Position numbers and translations under genes: made by a program. DNA of 64,000 nucleotides from Bradyrhizobium sp. SZCCT0148 (GTDB lineage: Bacteria > Pseudomonadota > Alphaproteobacteria > Rhizobiales > Xanthobacteraceae). Below, in pieces: positions 45,728 to 54,240 of the stretch (positions are counted from its first letter, which is position 1; each line of letters opens with the position of its first letter). Below the pieces are notes generated by a model. That model made no database searches. It saw only the letters and a program-made list of their open reading frames with translations, and had not been told where the DNA came from. The DNA is taken from assembly GCF_018129985.1 (NCBI RefSeq), contig NZ_JAFCKT010000005.1, positions 310,001 through 374,000 of the forward strand, in the 5' to 3' direction.

Positions 45728-45750
45728 GGTTGACGGGGCAGACGTCAACC
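45728..45750. promoter_or_regulatory. Inverted repeat upstream of the PQQ-type dehydrogenase
   Basis: GGTTGACG (45728-45735) and CGTCAACC (45743-45750) form a perfect 8-base dyad with a 7-base spacer, starting 33 bases upstream of the dehydrogenase ATG on the minus strand. It could be an operator. Confidence 0.4.
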
Positions 45751-45836
45751 TGTGTGGGGTGAGGGCCGGGCCTATTCCCGCGGAATGGCAGCCGATCGAT
45801 TTTGCATGACGGGCGTCGACGGTCGTTGCCCGGAGG

Positions 45837-46046
45837 TCAGCCTCGGATTTGCCGTTCCAGCTGCCGTGCCACGCGAAAATCATCGAGGTGCTGGATGTTC
45901 GGGGCCAGTGCAGCCTCCTTGGACAGCAGGTGATAGACCCGCGCCACCGTGCGCTGCTTCTCTTTCGGCCGTCCGCGCGGCAGGGCCCGCGCCTTGCGGA
46001 TGGCGGCAATCGCGTGCTCGCGGAAATAATCGTAGGCGTCCGACAT
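45837..46046 (-). CDS. Small protein of unknown function (69 residues)
   Basis: The 69-residue protein begins MSDAYDYFREHAIAAI and has a basic middle (RGRPKEKQRTVARVYHLL) and an end LDDFRVARQLERQIRG. It is probably cytoplasmic and helical. Proteins of this look are common hypothetical proteins in Bradyrhizobium (recollection); no function is known to me. Confidence 0.6.
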   Translation of the reverse strand: MSDAYDYFREHAIAAIRKARALPRGRPKEKQRTVARVYHLLSKEAALAPNIQHLDDFRVARQLERQIRG

Positions 46047-46125
46047 GGCTCGATGCTCTGCAGCGGGTGGCAGCTGTCGAGAGGTAACGGGTTCGAGGGA
46101 GCGTGGTTCCTTGGTGCGTCAGGTC

Positions 46126-46187
46126 GTGTCCCGGACGCAGCGCAGTGCGCCTTCGCGGTGCGCTGAAGAGCCGGGGCCCATCTCACC
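46126..46187. repeat. Fragment of family A palindromic repeat
   Basis: The string TCGTGTCCCGGACGCAGCGC and a later GAGCCGGGGCCC match the start and inner part of the family A element at 3353-3491. It lies in the gap between the ICMT-like and small hypothetical genes. Confidence 0.6.
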
Positions 46188-46273
46188 GCGTACCACCGTC
46201 GCTAGCTGAGCCCGCGCAGCAGCGTTTGCACGTTGCGCATCCGGACTCGAGAGTGACGCGAGCTGCTAAACCT

Positions 46274-46900
46274 TCACCGCGGCGACAGGAACGGGATGAT
46301 CATCGGCACACGGCGGCAATAAGCGCCGTAGGAGTCCTCGCCGAGCTCCTTGGAGAGAAATACCTCTTCCATCCGGCCCTTCTGCCACATGCCGACCGAG
46401 ATCAGGATCGCGCCGAGGATCGTCGTCACCAGGCCAATTGCAACGCCGGTCACCAGCATGCCGAAGATCAGTCCCGTGTAGATCGGGTGACGCACGATGC
46501 CGTAGGGGCCGGTGTCGATGACGCGGTGGTCTTCCTTGTGGGTGATGGTGTTCGACCAGAATTTTCCGAGATGCAGCCGGCCCCACCAGGCGAAGGCGAT
46601 GCCGGCGGCCGACAGGATTGCGGCGATGTAGATACCGGTGTTGCCGAGCACCCAAAGCGGCTTCCAACCCAAGAGCTGTGCAACCCACGGCGTGTACAGG
46701 ATGCCGCCGATCAGGATAGGCAGACGATAGCGCTGCGACTCCAGCGTCATGACCTGCTTCTTGGTCCGCCCCTGCCAGAACGATGCACCGATCCAACTGA
46801 TGAGAAAGGCGAGCCAGACCAATGCCAGGAGTTCGGTCGGCCAGGCCGTGGTCCAGCCACCCCAGGCGACGGAGAGAAGCTTGCTGAAATCGAAGGACAT
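46274..46900 (-). CDS. Membrane methyltransferase, isoprenylcysteine carboxyl methyltransferase-like
   Basis: The 208-residue protein has about five membrane segments and the ICMT/PEMT-type motif IDTGPYGIVRHPIYTGLIFGML, followed by KELGEDSYGAYCRRVPMIIPFL at the end, both typical of this family of SAM-dependent membrane methyltransferases. The substrate in bacteria is unknown, as protein prenylation is not general there. It lies 27 bases downstream of the epimerase gene on the same strand, possibly co-transcribed. Confidence 0.88.
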   Translation of the reverse strand: MSFDFSKLLSVAWGGWTTAWPTELLALVWLAFLISWIGASFWQGRTKKQVMTLESQRYRLPILIGGILYTPWVAQLLGWKPLWVLGNTGIYIAAILSAAGIAFAWWGRLHLGKFWSNTITHKEDHRVIDTGPYGIVRHPIYTGLIFGMLVTGVAIGLVTTILGAILISVGMWQKGRMEEVFLSKELGEDSYGAYCRRVPMIIPFLSPR

Positions 46901-46927
46901 GAAGGTTCTTTGCGTTGGGCGGCGGCG

Positions 46928-47959
46928 TTAGCTCGCGCGCGAGGAGAGCGCGTGGTGTTCGAGGGCGCCGGAGGGCTGCTGGCCGTTGCGGGCGAGCAGA
47001 TGGGTGATGGTTTCGCGCAGCACGGGCTCGATCGGACGCGGCGAATAGCCGAGTTCGGTGCGCGCCTTGTCGATCGAGAGGTCGCTGGCGGCGAGCGCGA
47101 TGCGCACACCTTCGGCGGTGCCGTTGGGCGGCCGGCGCGTGAAATGGTCGGCGATGTATTCCAGCATGATCGCGGAGAGCTCGGCGATTCTGCCGGGCAC
47201 GACGATCGGATACTGCCGCCGGCCGCTCATCGCCGCCATCATCCGCAGGATCTTGCCGAGCGGGACGCAGTCGCCGCCCAGGATATAGCGTTGGCCGATG
47301 CGGCCTCGCTCCATGGTCAGCACGAGGCCCATGGCGACGTCGCGGACATCGACGAGGTTGACCAGGAAGTTGAGGTGCGGCTGCACCTTCTTCTGGAGGA
47401 AGTACCACAGCATCGCCGTCGGGGGCGTCAGATTGTGGTCGGCGGCGCCGATCGGCATGGTCGGCGTGCCGATCACGAGCGGGAAGCCGCCGGCCGCCGC
47501 TTTCGCGGCATGATGCTCGGCGAGCGACTTCGACCGCGTATAGGCACCCGGCATCGCGTCAGCCGGCTGCAGCGCCTCTTCGGCGGCAGCGCCCTTGAGA
47601 TCGGTATAGGGGAACAGGATGGATTCCGTCGAGCAGTGCAGGAAGCGCGACACGCCGCGCTTCATCGCGGCTGCGAGCACCACCTCGGTGCCGCGGAAAT
47701 TGACGTCGTGAAAGTCCTGCTTGTGGGCGACCCACATGCCGGGCAGCCCGGCGAGATGATAGACCTGATCGACCCCGGCGACCGCGGTATCGACCGCGGC
47801 GCCGTCCAGCACCGAACCCTGGATATGCTCGACGTCCGCGTTCGCTGCGGCCGGTGCACGGACATCGAGAACGCGCACCCGCTGCCCACGGGCGCGGAGC
47901 GCTTCTACGAGGTGATGTCCGATGAAGCCACTGCCACCGGTAACCAGGACGAGAGCCAT
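46928..47959 (-). CDS. NAD-dependent epimerase/reductase (dihydroflavonol-4-reductase-like, HpnA-like)
   Basis: From the ATG at 47959 the 343-residue protein is an extended SDR with the NAD motif VLVTGGSGFIGHHLVEAL, the catalytic Tyr-x-x-x-Lys in PGAYTRSKSLAEH, and VDQVYHLAGLPG. This fits dihydroflavonol-reductase-like enzymes and the HpnA group of hopanoid clusters, but no hopanoid genes are in the window, so no symbol is given. It precedes the ICMT-like gene on the same strand. Confidence 0.88.
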   Translation of the reverse strand: MALVLVTGGSGFIGHHLVEALRARGQRVRVLDVRAPAAANADVEHIQGSVLDGAAVDTAVAGVDQVYHLAGLPGMWVAHKQDFHDVNFRGTEVVLAAAMKRGVSRFLHCSTESILFPYTDLKGAAAEEALQPADAMPGAYTRSKSLAEHHAAKAAAGGFPLVIGTPTMPIGAADHNLTPPTAMLWYFLQKKVQPHLNFLVNLVDVRDVAMGLVLTMERGRIGQRYILGGDCVPLGKILRMMAAMSGRRQYPIVVPGRIAELSAIMLEYIADHFTRRPPNGTAEGVRIALAASDLSIDKARTELGYSPRPIEPVLRETITHLLARNGQQPSGALEHHALSSRAS

Positions 47960-47987
47960 GCAGAAGGTTGCTGTTTCGCTTCGAGAA

Positions 47988-48521
47988 CTATCGGGTTGAA
48001 AGGGAATTGGCCGGAAGAGGCGCCAGAATCGCGGCAAGGTCGCGACGGAAGCCCAGTGCAATGAATAATTTTGCCATCACGAACATCGGTCCGAGCAAAA
48101 GGTGCGACGGAAAAGTGAACAACGAGGCTTCGCGGCCCTCGAAAACCTTGTGGCCGATGGTCTGCGCGGCGACGCCAAGCACGACCAGCGCGGCGAAAAT
48201 CGCCCACATCGACGCGGTGCTGACTTGCGCCGCAACGGTTGCCGCAACCGAAAATAGCATGATCGAGACCGCCAAAATCCCGATCCCCAACGCCACATCG
48301 AGCAGCAGCCAATAGATCAGGACCGGCAAGGCCAGAATCACGGCGAGGCTGACGTCAAAACCGAACAGCGGCAGCCGGACCAGCGTCAGCGGCATCACGG
48401 CGCCGGTGAACAACAGGAGAATGCCGACCACATGCATCGCCGTGTTCCGGAGGTCGCGATGGTACTCGACATAAACGGCAAGTTGGCGCTGGAAATAGCC
48501 ACCCATTTCGGTCTCATGCAA
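47988..48521 (-). CDS. Mpo1-like (DUF962) membrane protein
   Basis: The 177-residue protein begins with QRQLAVYVEYHRDLRNTAMHVVGI, then four hydrophobic segments, and has AQTIGHKVFEGREASLF. This is the pattern of the DUF962/Mpo1 family, which includes yeast 2-hydroxy fatty acid dioxygenase; the conserved His residues are present. A start at 48506 (MGGYFQ) is possible. It lies just upstream of the epimerase gene on the same strand (28 bases between), so they may share an operon. Confidence 0.85.
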   Translation of the reverse strand: MHETEMGGYFQRQLAVYVEYHRDLRNTAMHVVGILLLFTGAVMPLTLVRLPLFGFDVSLAVILALPVLIYWLLLDVALGIGILAVSIMLFSVAATVAAQVSTASMWAIFAALVVLGVAAQTIGHKVFEGREASLFTFPSHLLLGPMFVMAKLFIALGFRRDLAAILAPLPANSLSTR

Positions 48522-48677
48522 CTCGGGGTCGGGAAGGGCGAACAGTGCCTATAGCACCGGACCGGGCGGTGCACAAACCGCCGCTCATGTCGCGTGAAAC
48601 CGTATCAGCGCGCCCGGGACACGCTACAAAATGATCGCGACTTCAAAGGGTTCCCGCAGGTGCAAAGCTGCGTGCGC

Positions 48678-49349
48678 TCAGCGTTTCTTGGCGGGCTTTT
48701 TCGCCGCAGGCGCGGGCGCCGCAGCCGGACGCGCAGGTGCGTCCTCGGGCACCTTGGCATAGGTCAGGATTTGCAACTGGCCGTTGACGGCCGCGGTCGG
48801 CTTGGCCCGGTCGAGAAACTGCTCCTCGCCGAGGCCGATCGGATGCAGCCGCTTGGTCGAGATCTTGAACGTGTTCACCAGCACGTCACGGATCGCGTCG
48901 GCGCGCCGCTGGCTCAGGATCGCGTTGGCCTCCCGCGTCTTCGAGTTGGATTCGACGTGGCCGACGATCAGGAACGTGTAGGGCAGCAGCGAGGAATGAA
49001 CCAGCGCGTCCGCGATGCGGCCGACGGTCTGGTAGGAGGCCGGCTGGATGATCGGCGTGTCGGCATCGAACTGGATCAGCGCGTTGAAGGCGGGCAGCTT
49101 GGCGAGGTCAGGCGCGATCGGCGGCCGGTTCACCGGACCCGGATCGTTCTTGATCCTGGTCTTGGCGCGCTCCATCACCTGCTGCTTCAGCGCGGGAAGG
49201 TCGATCTCCGCGGCTTCTTCGAAATGGTTGAGCTTGCCGACGATGTCGTCGCGGGTCGGCGCCGACGTCTGGGCGCCGGCCGCGCCGGCGAGCCCAGCAA
49301 GGCCGAGCACGACCGCAGCTCCGGCAATGACGAGCCTGCTCGCGCGCAT
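48678..49349 (-). CDS. OmpA-like peptidoglycan-associated protein, periplasmic
   Basis: From the ATG at 49349 the 223-residue protein has a signal peptide (cut near AGAAGAQ) and an OmpA-like domain (ALIQFDADTPIIQPASYQTVGRIADAL, FLIVGHVESNSKTREANAILSQRRADAIRDVLV) that usually binds peptidoglycan. The C-terminus is a low-complexity Ala/Pro/Lys tail ending AKKPAKKR. Its start overlaps the stop of the upstream Cys-rich gene as ATGA. Usual peptidoglycan-binding residues appear altered (GHVES instead of GHTD), so binding is not certain. Confidence 0.85.
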   Translation of the reverse strand: MRASRLVIAGAAVVLGLAGLAGAAGAQTSAPTRDDIVGKLNHFEEAAEIDLPALKQQVMERAKTRIKNDPGPVNRPPIAPDLAKLPAFNALIQFDADTPIIQPASYQTVGRIADALVHSSLLPYTFLIVGHVESNSKTREANAILSQRRADAIRDVLVNTFKISTKRLHPIGLGEEQFLDRAKPTAAVNGQLQILTYAKVPEDAPARPAAAPAPAAKKPAKKR

Positions 49350-49762
49350 CAGCGGTACCCCGCATCGTCGACGGCCTTCAGGCAGTTGTTGCTGATGCCC
49401 TTGGGCGTCGAAACCAGGCAGGGGACCGACTTGCTGGTCTCCTTGGTCGAGCCGCCGCAGACCTTGACGATCTCGCGCTGGCAGGCGTTCGCCACCGTGA
49501 CGCGCGCGGCGACGCGCTTCTGGATGGCGTCGAATGCGCCGAGATAGTCGCTCGCGCACTGCTGGGACAGCACGTCGCGATTGCGCGACAGGCACTCCTT
49601 CAGGCGGGTCGAATCCGGGTTGACGCCGCGGCAATTGGCGACGATTTCCGCGCCGCAGCTTTTGGCCAGCAGCCCGATCGAATCGCCAAAGCTCATGGTC
49701 TCCGCCGCCGCAAGCGACGGCATCCCCAATGCCAGCAAGATCAGTGTGATGCCTCGGACCAT
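49349..49762 (-). CDS. Secreted Cys-rich repeat protein, coupled to OmpA-like gene
   Basis: From the ATG at 49762 the 137-residue protein has a signal peptide (cut near SLAAAE) and eight Cys in the mature part (KSCGAEIVANC, LKECLSRNRDVLSQQC, NACQREIVKVC, VPCLVS, NNCLKA). The pattern resembles the cysteine-rich repeat of GLG1-like proteins, with paired Cys likely forming disulfides in the periplasm. Its stop overlaps the OmpA-like ATG, so the two are translated together. Function unknown. Confidence 0.8.
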   Translation of the reverse strand: MVRGITLILLALGMPSLAAAETMSFGDSIGLLAKSCGAEIVANCRGVNPDSTRLKECLSRNRDVLSQQCASDYLGAFDAIQKRVAARVTVANACQREIVKVCGGSTKETSKSVPCLVSTPKGISNNCLKAVDDAGYR

Positions 49763-49850
49763 GGGCGCATCTGATACGGGGAAGTTCGCGATGGTCAAGA
49801 CCTGTTCGGGCGAGAACTGTCGAGAGTTCGGCCGGTGCGGCGAACAGTCC

Positions 49851-50150
49851 TCACTGGTCGGCGTCGTCGCGGGGCGGCCATTCGATCAGGGCGACCGTGA
49901 GTTTGTTGAGGTCGTCTGCGAACTCAGGGTCGGCCTTGAGCTCGTCCAGCGTGCGCGGTGGGGGGAGCTGCCGGCCGTCCGCCATCAGCTCCTGCGCATA
50001 GAACGCGAGCGCCTCGGGTGCACTTTCCAGGGCCTCCTCGACATCGTCACCGCCGGAAATGCAGCCGGGCAGGTCCGGAAACCACAGGCTGACGGCGTCG
50101 GGATCGGTGTCCTCGATGACGGCGACATACTGAGCCATGTCGTGGCTCAC
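49851..50150 (-). CDS. HicB-like protein without a neighbouring HicA
   Basis: The 99-residue protein has the HicB fold pattern AQYVAVIEDTDPDAVSLWFPDLPGCISGGDDVEEAL with the usual PDLPGC-type loop, and lacks the C-terminal DNA-binding domain of many HicB proteins. HicB normally neutralises the RNase toxin HicA. No HicA frame was found beside it. A start at the GTG overlapping the uvrD stop (50150) or at ATG 50138 is possible. It may be an orphan with another role. Confidence 0.8.
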   Translation of the reverse strand: MSHDMAQYVAVIEDTDPDAVSLWFPDLPGCISGGDDVEEALESAPEALAFYAQELMADGRQLPPPRTLDELKADPEFADDLNKLTVALIEWPPRDDADQ

Positions 50151-52732
50151 GCCCGCTGCACGAAACTGTCCACGACTTTCTTCTCGCCGGCCTTGTCGAA
50201 GTGGATCGTGAGCTTGTTGCCGTCGATCTTGGTGACGTGGCCGTAACCAAATTTCTGGTGGAAGACGCGGTCGGACAGCGAGAAGTCCGAGGTCGTGCCG
50301 GTCGATTTGGCGACCAGCTCGCCCTCGATGGTCATCGGACCGCGGCGGCGTGAGGAGAAGCTGCCGAAGTCGGGGCCCGACGACGCGGAGGACGAGAACG
50401 TCGCGGCGTCTTCCTCGAAACCGCCGCTCCCTCCGCCGCCGTTGCGGCCGCCACCCCGATTGCGGTTGGCTTGCGCGCGCTGCCAGCCCGGCGTCGAATA
50501 GGTCGAGCCGAAGGCTTCCATGTCGTCGAAGCGCGAGGCGCCGTAACCGCCGGTGCCGCCCCAGGCCGAGCCGCCCTTGGATTCGGTGATCTCGACATTG
50601 GCCGCCGGCAACTCGTCGAGGAAGCGCGAGGGGATCGTGGTCGACCAGGTGCCGTGGATGCGGCGGTTGGTGGCGAAATAGATCATGGCACGGCGGCGGG
50701 CGCGGGTCAGGCCGACATGGCCGAGCCGACGCTCTTCTTCCAGCCCCGCGCGGCCCTGTTCGTCAAGCGTGCGCTGGCTCGGGAACAGACCTTCTTCCCA
50801 GCCCGGCAAGAACACGTTGTCGAATTCGAGTCCCTTGGCCGAATGCAGCGTCATCAGCGATACCGCGTCTTCGTCGGCGCCGCTGTCACGGTCCATCACC
50901 AGCGAGATGTGCTCGAGGAAGCCCTGCAGGTTCTCGAATTCCTCCATCGAGCGCACGAGTTCTTTGAGGTTCTCCAGCCGGCCGGCGGCATCCGCCGAAC
51001 GGTCCTTCTGCCACATCTCGGTGTAGCCGCTCTCGTCGAGCACGATCTGGGCGAGGTCGGTGTGGGCGGTGACCTCGCGCTGGGCGCGCCAGCGGTCGAA
51101 CTGAGTGACAACCTCGCGCAGGCTTCCCCGAGCCTTCGGCTTCAGCTCGTCGGTCTCGACCACGGCGCGCGCCGCCTCGAACAAGGGAATGCGACGCTTG
51201 CGGGCATGGTCGTGCAGCATCTGCACGGTGGCATCGCCGAGTCCCCGCTTGGGCACGTTGACGATGCGCTCGAAGGCGAGGTCGTCGGCCGGCGAGTTGA
51301 TGACGCGCAAGTACGCCAGCGCGTCACGGATTTCGGCGCGCTCGTAGAAGCGGGGGCCGCCGATGACGCGATAGGGCAGGCCGAGCGTGACGAAGCGGTC
51401 TTCGAACTCGCGCATCTGGTAAGAGGCACGCACCAGAATGGCGACCTCATTGAGCTTCTCGCCCTTGCGCTGGATCTGCTCGATCTCCTCGCCGATGCCG
51501 CGGGCTTCCTCTTCGGAATCCCAAGAACCCGTCACGGTGACCTTCTCGCCGTCCTGGTCCTCGGTGCGCAGCGTCTTGCCGAGCCGGCCTTCGTTGTGTG
51601 CGATCAGATGCGAGGCGGCGGCGAGGATGTGGCCGGTCGAGCGGTAGTTGCGCTCGAGGCGAATGACCTTGGCGCCGGGGAAGTCGTGGTCGAAGCGCAG
51701 GATGTTGTCGACCTCGGCGCCGCGCCAGCCATAGATCGACTGGTCGTCGTCGCCGACGCAGCAGATGTTCTTGACGTGAGGCTTGTTGTTCGCATCGGGC
51801 AGCGCAACATCACTATGCTCGTCATCGCCGGGCCCATGTGAAGCATCGAGATCCGGTGATCCACCGTCTGAAGACGCAATGGATTGCCGGGGCAAGCCCG
51901 GCAATGACGGGGTGGAAGACGGCGACTGCGACAGCAGCCGCAGCCACAGATACTGCGCGACGTTGGTGTCCTGATATTCGTCGACCAGGATGAATTTGAA
52001 GCGCTGCTGGTACTGCCGCAGAATATCCGGGTGCTCGCGGAAGATGCGGATGTCCTCGAGCAGCAGATCGCCGAAATCGGCCGCATTCAAAATCTTCAGC
52101 CGCTCCTGATAGCTCGCATACAGCTTGCCGCCCTTGCCGTTGGCAAAGATAGCGGCTTCTCCTGCCGGCACCTGCGACGGCGTCAAGCCGCGGTTCTTCC
52201 AGCCGTCGATCAGGCCGGCGAGCATGCGTGCCGGCCAACGCTTGTCGTCGATGTTGTCGGCCTGCAGCAGTTGCTTCAGCAGCCGCACCTGGTCGTCGGT
52301 GTCCAGCACGGTGAAGTTCGACTTGAGCTGCGCCAGCTCGGCATGGGTCCGCAGGATACGGCCGCCGATGGAGTGGAAGGTGCCGAGCCAAGGCATGCCC
52401 TCGACGGCGTGGCCGAGCATCTGGCCGAGCCGGTGCTTCATCTCGCGCGCGGCCTTGTTGGTGAAGGTCACCGACAGGATCTCGGCGGGGCGGGCGCGGC
52501 CCTGGCTCAGGATATGGGCGATCCGCGTCGTCAGCACGCGCGTCTTGCCGGTGCCGGCGCCGGCCAGCACCAGGACCGGGCCGTCCAGTGTCTCCACGGC
52601 CTCGCGCTGCTCCGGATTGAGCCCGGACAGATATTTCGGGCCCACCGAGGCGCGCGCACGCGCGGCGATGCCTCCGGCTGCGGGCTGGTGGTCAGGTACG
52701 GTCTGGGTCGTGATTTTGCTCGGCTCGGTCAT
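50147..52732 (-). CDS. uvrD: ATP-dependent DNA helicase UvrD/PcrA type, with repeat-derived insert
   Basis: This SF1 helicase works in mismatch and nucleotide excision repair. From the ATG at 52732 it is 861 residues. Motif I is AGAGTGKTRVL, Ia FTNKAAREM, II LVDEYQDTN, III GDDDQSIYGWRGAEV, IV RLERNYRST, V LMTLHSAKGLEFDNVFLPG and VI VGLTRARRRA. A Gly-rich linker and a C-terminal Tudor-like domain (VFHQKFGYGHVTKIDGNKLTI) follow. Between motifs II and III, about residues 275-305, the coding sequence contains a palindromic repeat element in frame. The frame is open upstream to 52951, but ATG 52732 (or 52741) fits. Confidence 0.94.
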   Translation of the reverse strand: MTEPSKITTQTVPDHQPAAGGIAARARASVGPKYLSGLNPEQREAVETLDGPVLVLAGAGTGKTRVLTTRIAHILSQGRARPAEILSVTFTNKAAREMKHRLGQMLGHAVEGMPWLGTFHSIGGRILRTHAELAQLKSNFTVLDTDDQVRLLKQLLQADNIDDKRWPARMLAGLIDGWKNRGLTPSQVPAGEAAIFANGKGGKLYASYQERLKILNAADFGDLLLEDIRIFREHPDILRQYQQRFKFILVDEYQDTNVAQYLWLRLLSQSPSSTPSLPGLPRQSIASSDGGSPDLDASHGPGDDEHSDVALPDANNKPHVKNICCVGDDDQSIYGWRGAEVDNILRFDHDFPGAKVIRLERNYRSTGHILAAASHLIAHNEGRLGKTLRTEDQDGEKVTVTGSWDSEEEARGIGEEIEQIQRKGEKLNEVAILVRASYQMREFEDRFVTLGLPYRVIGGPRFYERAEIRDALAYLRVINSPADDLAFERIVNVPKRGLGDATVQMLHDHARKRRIPLFEAARAVVETDELKPKARGSLREVVTQFDRWRAQREVTAHTDLAQIVLDESGYTEMWQKDRSADAAGRLENLKELVRSMEEFENLQGFLEHISLVMDRDSGADEDAVSLMTLHSAKGLEFDNVFLPGWEEGLFPSQRTLDEQGRAGLEEERRLGHVGLTRARRRAMIYFATNRRIHGTWSTTIPSRFLDELPAANVEITESKGGSAWGGTGGYGASRFDDMEAFGSTYSTPGWQRAQANRNRGGGRNGGGGSGGFEEDAATFSSSASSGPDFGSFSSRRRGPMTIEGELVAKSTGTTSDFSLSDRVFHQKFGYGHVTKIDGNKLTIHFDKAGEKKVVDSFVQRA
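51820..51909. repeat. Palindromic repeat element inside the uvrD coding sequence
   Basis: The 90-base element starts CGTCATCGCCGGGCCC and ends GCAAGCCCGGCAATGACG, so its ends are near-perfect inverted repeats and close to those of the 5972-6123 element (family C). It is a multiple of three and free of stops in the uvrD frame, so it is translated as a Ser-, Pro- and Asp-rich insert. Confidence 0.85.
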
Positions 52733-52888
52733 GCGAATCATTGGCCCCACGATGGCACCGCGGGGTAGCGGAAGGGAGCCTTCTAACAGGGATCGGTGAG
52801 TATATGGGGCCGCGGAACGAGGTTTTCCACGTGCACGGCGAGCCAATTTGTTCCGAAGACCCTTGCGAATTTCCGCGCCGGGCTGGCC

Positions 52889-52902
52889 GGAACAATTGTT
52901 CC
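52889..52902. promoter_or_regulatory. Perfect 14-base palindrome before the DUF1328 gene
   Basis: GGAACAATTGTTCC is its own reverse complement and lies in the uvrD/DUF1328 divergent region. It could be a dimeric regulator site; no regulator is assigned. Confidence 0.35.
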
Positions 52903-52973
52903 AGCGTCGAGATTGTCTGGGCAGGTGGTGCGGCCCGCCGCGCCAGAGCAAACATCAAGACGAGGATTTCACC

Positions 52974-53147
52974 ATGCTTGGCTGGGTTGTGACATTTCTG
53001 GTTATCGCGTTGATCGCCGGCATCCTGGGCTTCGGCGGCATCGCCGGCGCTTCGATCGAGATCGCCAAGATCATCTTCTTCATCGCGATCGTTCTGTTCT
53101 TGGTCTCGGCCGTTGTCGGCCTGGCCCGCGGTCGCAACAGGGTTTGA
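52974..53147 (+). CDS. DUF1328 (YtjA-like) small membrane protein
   Basis: The 57-residue protein MLGWVVTFLVIALIAGILGF has two hydrophobic segments separated by GGIAGASIEIAKI and ends GLARGRNRV. This is the full pattern and length of the DUF1328/YtjA family, found in many Gram-negative bacteria and often linked to stress expression in rhizobia (recollection). It is divergent from uvrD. The start codon matches the first hydrophobic segment. Confidence 0.9.
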   Translation: MLGWVVTFLVIALIAGILGFGGIAGASIEIAKIIFFIAIVLFLVSAVVGLARGRNRV

Positions 53148-53213
53148 TCGCGATCATGCGAGCGCGCGCGAGCCTGCCGTGACGGGCTCGCGCGCATTCG
53201 CTTCCGACAAGCC

Positions 53214-54047
53214 TCAGCGCCTCGTGATGACGACCTCCAGATACTCGCTGGGCACGACCATGCTGCCATCTTTGGCTCTGTTCGTGGATGCGATGAGCCG
53301 CAACAGATCCTGCGTCAGGCTTGCCTGCTGGTTGGCATCCAAGGCCGCATAGGCTTTCAGGACGGGACCATAAAACGTCTTGAACACTTCGAGGAAGTGC
53401 TCCGGCGAGCGATACCGGAAGGTGAATTGCCGATTTTCGGCCGTTATCTCGGCCGCGGCGGCGGCAAATAGTTGTTCCAGATGCTGACGCGTGCCCCACA
53501 ATGCCGGCGACAACGCGCCGGACGGCGGCGGCAGATACTTGCCGAGCGTCTTGAATACCTGTCCGATGAAACCGTCCGGCGTCCAGTTGGCGAGCCCGAT
53601 TTTGCCGCCGCTTCGGCACACCCGCAGCATCTCACCTGCCGCCTTGGCGTGATCGGGCGTGAACATCACGCCGAAGGTGGACACCACCGCATCAAAGGTC
53701 CCGTCGGCAAAGCCCAATTGCTCTGCATCCGCTTCCTTGAATTCGATGGCGAGGCCATCGGCTATCGCGCGGGCGCGCGCACGATCGAGCAGGGCTGGAA
53801 CGTAATCGGTCGAGATGACATGGCACCAGCGGCGAGCTGCGGCCAGCGAAGCGTTGCCGTTGCCGGCGGCGACGTCGAGAACCGACTGTCCCGCGCGGAT
53901 ATCCATCGCCTCGCACAGCTCTTCGCCGACGATCTGGAGCGTGGTGCCGACAACGGCGTAGTCGCCTGACGACCAGGCGCCTTGCTGCCGGGTCTTGAGG
54001 GCCGCGAGATCGATCGCGGGGGCCTGGGCAATTGCGGAAATGGTCAT
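53214..54047 (-). CDS. Class I SAM-dependent methyltransferase
   Basis: The 277-residue protein has the SAM loop VLDVAAGNGNASLAAARR, IEFKEADAEQLGFADGTFDAVVSTFGVMF and GKIGLANWTPDGFIGQVF, the layout of UbiE-like small-molecule methyltransferases. The substrate is unknown. It is divergent from the AraC-TPR gene at 54241 with about 190 bases between, which suggests control by that protein. Confidence 0.9.
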   Translation of the reverse strand: MTISAIAQAPAIDLAALKTRQQGAWSSGDYAVVGTTLQIVGEELCEAMDIRAGQSVLDVAAGNGNASLAAARRWCHVISTDYVPALLDRARARAIADGLAIEFKEADAEQLGFADGTFDAVVSTFGVMFTPDHAKAAGEMLRVCRSGGKIGLANWTPDGFIGQVFKTLGKYLPPPSGALSPALWGTRQHLEQLFAAAAAEITAENRQFTFRYRSPEHFLEVFKTFYGPVLKAYAALDANQQASLTQDLLRLIASTNRAKDGSMVVPSEYLEVVITRR

Positions 54048-54240
54048 GATCGGGATCCTTTTCAGTGTTCGCGATCCTGCACCCGCAGGAATTGGAGCGG
54101 CGCGAATAGGCCTGCGCGTGCTGGTCCCAGGGAACTAGGCCGCGAAGGTCCTTGCGGACTATCCGTTTCGCGACAGGACTATCCGCATCCGTGAACTTTT
54201 CGTCCGGAGGCAAGACCACTTTCTGAAGGAGGCTGACGCG

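Noticed and set aside
46103..48064. 653-codon plus-strand frame
   Set aside because: Antisense of the ICMT-like, epimerase and Mpo1-like genes; low-complexity charged composition.
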